NCBI RefSeq assembly: GCF_900069005.2
Contig: NZ_LN831278.1
Span: 588,235 to 652,234 of the forward strand
Origin: Paenibacillus sp. GM2
Lineage (GTDB): Bacteria; Bacillota; Bacilli; Paenibacillales; Paenibacillaceae
Length of the DNA: 64,000 nucleotides
Direction of reading: 5' to 3'
Position numbers and translations under genes: made by a program. Below are positions 61,934 to 64,000 of this stretch, in pieces. Under the pieces are notes generated by a model. The model was not told where the DNA came from and made no database searches. It was given only the letters and a program-made list of their open reading frames with translations. Every line of letters starts with the position of its first letter. Positions within the stretch are counted from its first letter, which is position 1.

Positions 61934-64000
61934 ATGCAATACGATAGACAACTAACCATTTCATCCGCCGGCAGCCGGAACAGCACAAACTGGCAGCCAC
62001 AAGTGATCTACTGGTCTGAGCTGGTGGAGCGCCTGCGGACAGCTACCAGAGGCACAGAGACGCTGGCGCAGTACCTGGCAATGCCGAAGTCCCAACAGGA
62101 CGACCTGAAGGATGTCGGGGGCTTCGTCGCTGGAGCCCTGACTGGTGGACGCCGTAAGGCTGGGGCTGTGACCGGACGCGATGTAATTACGCTGGACTTG
62201 GACAATATTCCTGCAGGAGCCACAGCAGACATATTGCGCCGCCTCGATGGCTTAGGCTGCTCTTATGCCGTTTACTCTACCCGGAAACACGAAGAGGCGA
62301 AGCCGCGGCTACGTGTACTTGCTCCTCTTGATCGGACGGTTACGGCAGATGAATATGAGCCGCTAGCACGTAAGCTGGCGGCCATCATCGGCATAGAACT
62401 TTGTGACCCGACAACGTTTCAGGTGACGCGGCTAATGTACTGGCCGAGCTGTAGCGCAGATAGTCAGTACGTATTCACTTATGGGGATAAGCCATTTTTA
62501 TCTGCAGACGGTCTTCTCAGTTTATATACTGATTGGCGTAACTGGCAGGAGTGGCCGCAGGTACCTGGGGCTAGTCAGGCACATGTAAGGATGGCCGCAA
62601 AGCAAGGCGATCCAACAACAAAGCCTGGCATCGTTGGAGCGTTCTGCCGAATCTACGATGTGTCGGCAGCCATTGAGACGTTTTTGCCGGGGATCTATAC
62701 CACCGTAGATGATGGCAGCGGCCGTTTAACTTTCATCGGCGGATCCACTACAGGTGGCGCGATCATTTATGATGACGGCCAGTTCCTTTACTCGCACCAT
62801 GCTACTGACCCGTGCAGTGGTCGCCTGGTCAACGCCTTTGATCTGGTCCGTCTGCACAAGTTTGGCGATCAGGACGACGATGCGAAGCCAGGAACGCCAA
62901 CGAACAAGCTCCCGAGCTATACGGCCATGACTACCTTTGCGCTGCAGCAGGAGGCGGTAGCGGGGCTGCTAATGCAGGAGCGATACGAGAGAGCCGTGGA
63001 GAGCTTTGGCGATACTGCATTAGCTGCTCCGGACAATATGGACTGGATGCAGAAGCTTGAGATAAATAGCAATGGGATGTACCGGAAGACAGTCGATAAT
63101 GTCCTAATCGTACTCGAATACGATCCGGTTCTGAAAGGTAAGATCGCCTTTGATGAATTCGCCAATCGAGGGCTTGTGCTTGGCGCTCTTCCTTGGGATC
63201 CGCGAGAGGATCGGAGGCCTTGGGCGTCTTCCGACGACGCCGGAATCTATCATTATATCGAAAAGGTATACGGCATTGCCGTAGAAGCTAAGATCAATAA
63301 CGCCCTTACGCTTGTATCACATAAGCATAGATTCAATGATGTTCAGCGGTATTTGGAGAGCTTGCAATGGGATGGGATCCCGAGATTAGATACTTTGTTA
63401 ACCGACTACTTAGGCGCTGAGGACAGCGTTTATACCCGGGCAGTGTCTCGTAAATCATTCACGGCTGCCGTAGCCCGGGCTATGGTGCCGGGTTTCAAAT
63501 ACGATTACATGCCGATCCTTGCAGGCCCCCAGGGGCTGGGGAAGAGTACCTTCCTACGATTAATGGGCAAGAGTTGGTATTCAGATAGCTTGACCACCTT
63601 CGAAGGTAAAGAGGCCTGCGAGATGATCCAGGGCATCTGGATTAATGAAGTCGGTGAGCTGACGGGGATGTCCAAGTCTGAGAGTAACGCCGTTAAGCAG
63701 TTCCTTAGCCGTACGGAAGATATTTATCGGGAAGCATACGGCAAGCGGACTATGCCATATCCGAGGCGCTGTGTATTCTTCGGGACTACGAATGACAGCG
63801 AGTTTCTACGGGACAGAACGGGGAACCGCCGCTTTTGGCCCGTGGATGTTGGACTTGTACAGCCAGTGAAGAGTGTCTTCCGTGATCTAGCTGGAGAGGT
63901 TGATCAGATATATGCGGAGGCCTTTGTACGCTGGCAGTTGGGAGAGCAGTTGTATTTAACCGGAGAGGCAGAGGAGCTAAGCAAACAGCAGCAAGAGGCC
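61934..64000 (+). CDS. VapE-type primase/helicase, partial (runs off window)
   Basis: The frame from ATG 61934 stays open to the window edge (689 codons). The first 300 residues resemble the N-terminal primase-like part of large phage replication proteins (TLDLDNIPAGATADILRR; LCDPTTFQVTRLMYWPSCSA in parts). The C-terminal part is the virulence-associated E (VapE) ATPase: Walker A AGPQGLGKST near residue 530, Walker B-like GIWINEVGEL, then RTEDIYREAYGK, FFGTTND and RRFWPVDV. It completes the DUF2800-DUF2815-polymerase-VapE replication module. Confidence 0.9.
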   Translation, partial: MQYDRQLTISSAGSRNSTNWQPQVIYWSELVERLRTATRGTETLAQYLAMPKSQQDDLKDVGGFVAGALTGGRRKAGAVTGRDVITLDLDNIPAGATADILRRLDGLGCSYAVYSTRKHEEAKPRLRVLAPLDRTVTADEYEPLARKLAAIIGIELCDPTTFQVTRLMYWPSCSADSQYVFTYGDKPFLSADGLLSLYTDWRNWQEWPQVPGASQAHVRMAAKQGDPTTKPGIVGAFCRIYDVSAAIETFLPGIYTTVDDGSGRLTFIGGSTTGGAIIYDDGQFLYSHHATDPCSGRLVNAFDLVRLHKFGDQDDDAKPGTPTNKLPSYTAMTTFALQQEAVAGLLMQERYERAVESFGDTALAAPDNMDWMQKLEINSNGMYRKTVDNVLIVLEYDPVLKGKIAFDEFANRGLVLGALPWDPREDRRPWASSDDAGIYHYIEKVYGIAVEAKINNALTLVSHKHRFNDVQRYLESLQWDGIPRLDTLLTDYLGAEDSVYTRAVSRKSFTAAVARAMVPGFKYDYMPILAGPQGLGKSTFLRLMGKSWYSDSLTTFEGKEACEMIQGIWINEVGELTGMSKSESNAVKQFLSRTEDIYREAYGKRTMPYPRRCVFFGTTNDSEFLRDRTGNRRFWPVDVGLVQPVKSVFRDLAGEVDQIYAEAFVRWQLGEQLYLTGEAEELSKQQQEA

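Overview
The window looks like a low-to-mid GC Firmicute of the Paenibacillaceae, most likely Paenibacillus or a close relative. The grounds are strong AGGAGG-type ribosome binding sites with frequent GTG and TTG starts, Bacillus-type gene sets (caa3 oxidase ctaCDEFG, xpt-pbuX behind a guanine riboswitch, YkoEDC-like ECF transporter, LtaS, fruRKA), and roughly balanced base composition. This assignment rests on gene content and recalled family resemblance only; no search was run.

Bases 1 to about 48,455 are host chromosome. In order: the 3' end of a SNF2 helicase with a small SWIM-motif partner; a small alarmone synthetase that carries an in-frame stop; zinc-ribbon and small unknown proteins; guanine riboswitch, xpt and pbuX; a UgtP/MGDG-synthase-like glycosyltransferase; a YflG-like methionine aminopeptidase; the cytochrome caa3 oxidase cluster ctaC-D-E-F plus ctaG and a DUF420 protein; a GntR-controlled ABC system followed by a NatAB/YhaQP-like ABC exporter; a DUF4091 protein, a low-molecular-weight phosphatase and a NAGPA-domain protein; DegV; a divergent AraC regulator/MATE pair; about 1.2 kb of non-coding DNA holding two diverged copies of a repeat block with 50-bp periodicity; the fructose operon fruR-fruK-fruA; a YfcE-like phosphodiesterase; a divergent DeoR regulator/rhaD pair with an inverted repeat between them; LtaS; free-methionine-sulfoxide reductase; an alpha/beta hydrolase; an epimerase; a GNAT enzyme followed by an ECF transporter (T, S, fused A-A); an MFS exporter; and a MarR regulator divergent from a second MFS gene.

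That last MFS gene breaks off after about 110 codons, where an integrated phage-like element starts (about 48,455 to beyond 64,000). The element reads inward as tyrosine integrase, ImmA-like protein and XRE repressor on the minus strand; a 21-bp perfect inverted repeat in the divergent control region; then rightward a Cro-like protein, an antirepressor, an excisionase-like HTH protein, several tiny early genes, an AbrB-like protein with a cysteine-pair tail, a replication module (Q/P-rich protein, DUF2800, DUF2815, family A DNA polymerase, VapE-type primase/helicase that runs off the window) and, inside that module, a CbbX/SpoVK-type AAA ATPase and a sigma-70 factor with an extra C-terminal domain. 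No structural or lysis genes are reached, so prophage and integrative element cannot be told apart here.

The items most worth a second look are the sigma factor with its internally startable C-terminal domain next to the AAA ATPase, the 50-bp periodic inverted repeat blocks, the truncated alarmone synthetase, the three-repeat phage protein at 60,778, and the element's insertion within a transporter gene.
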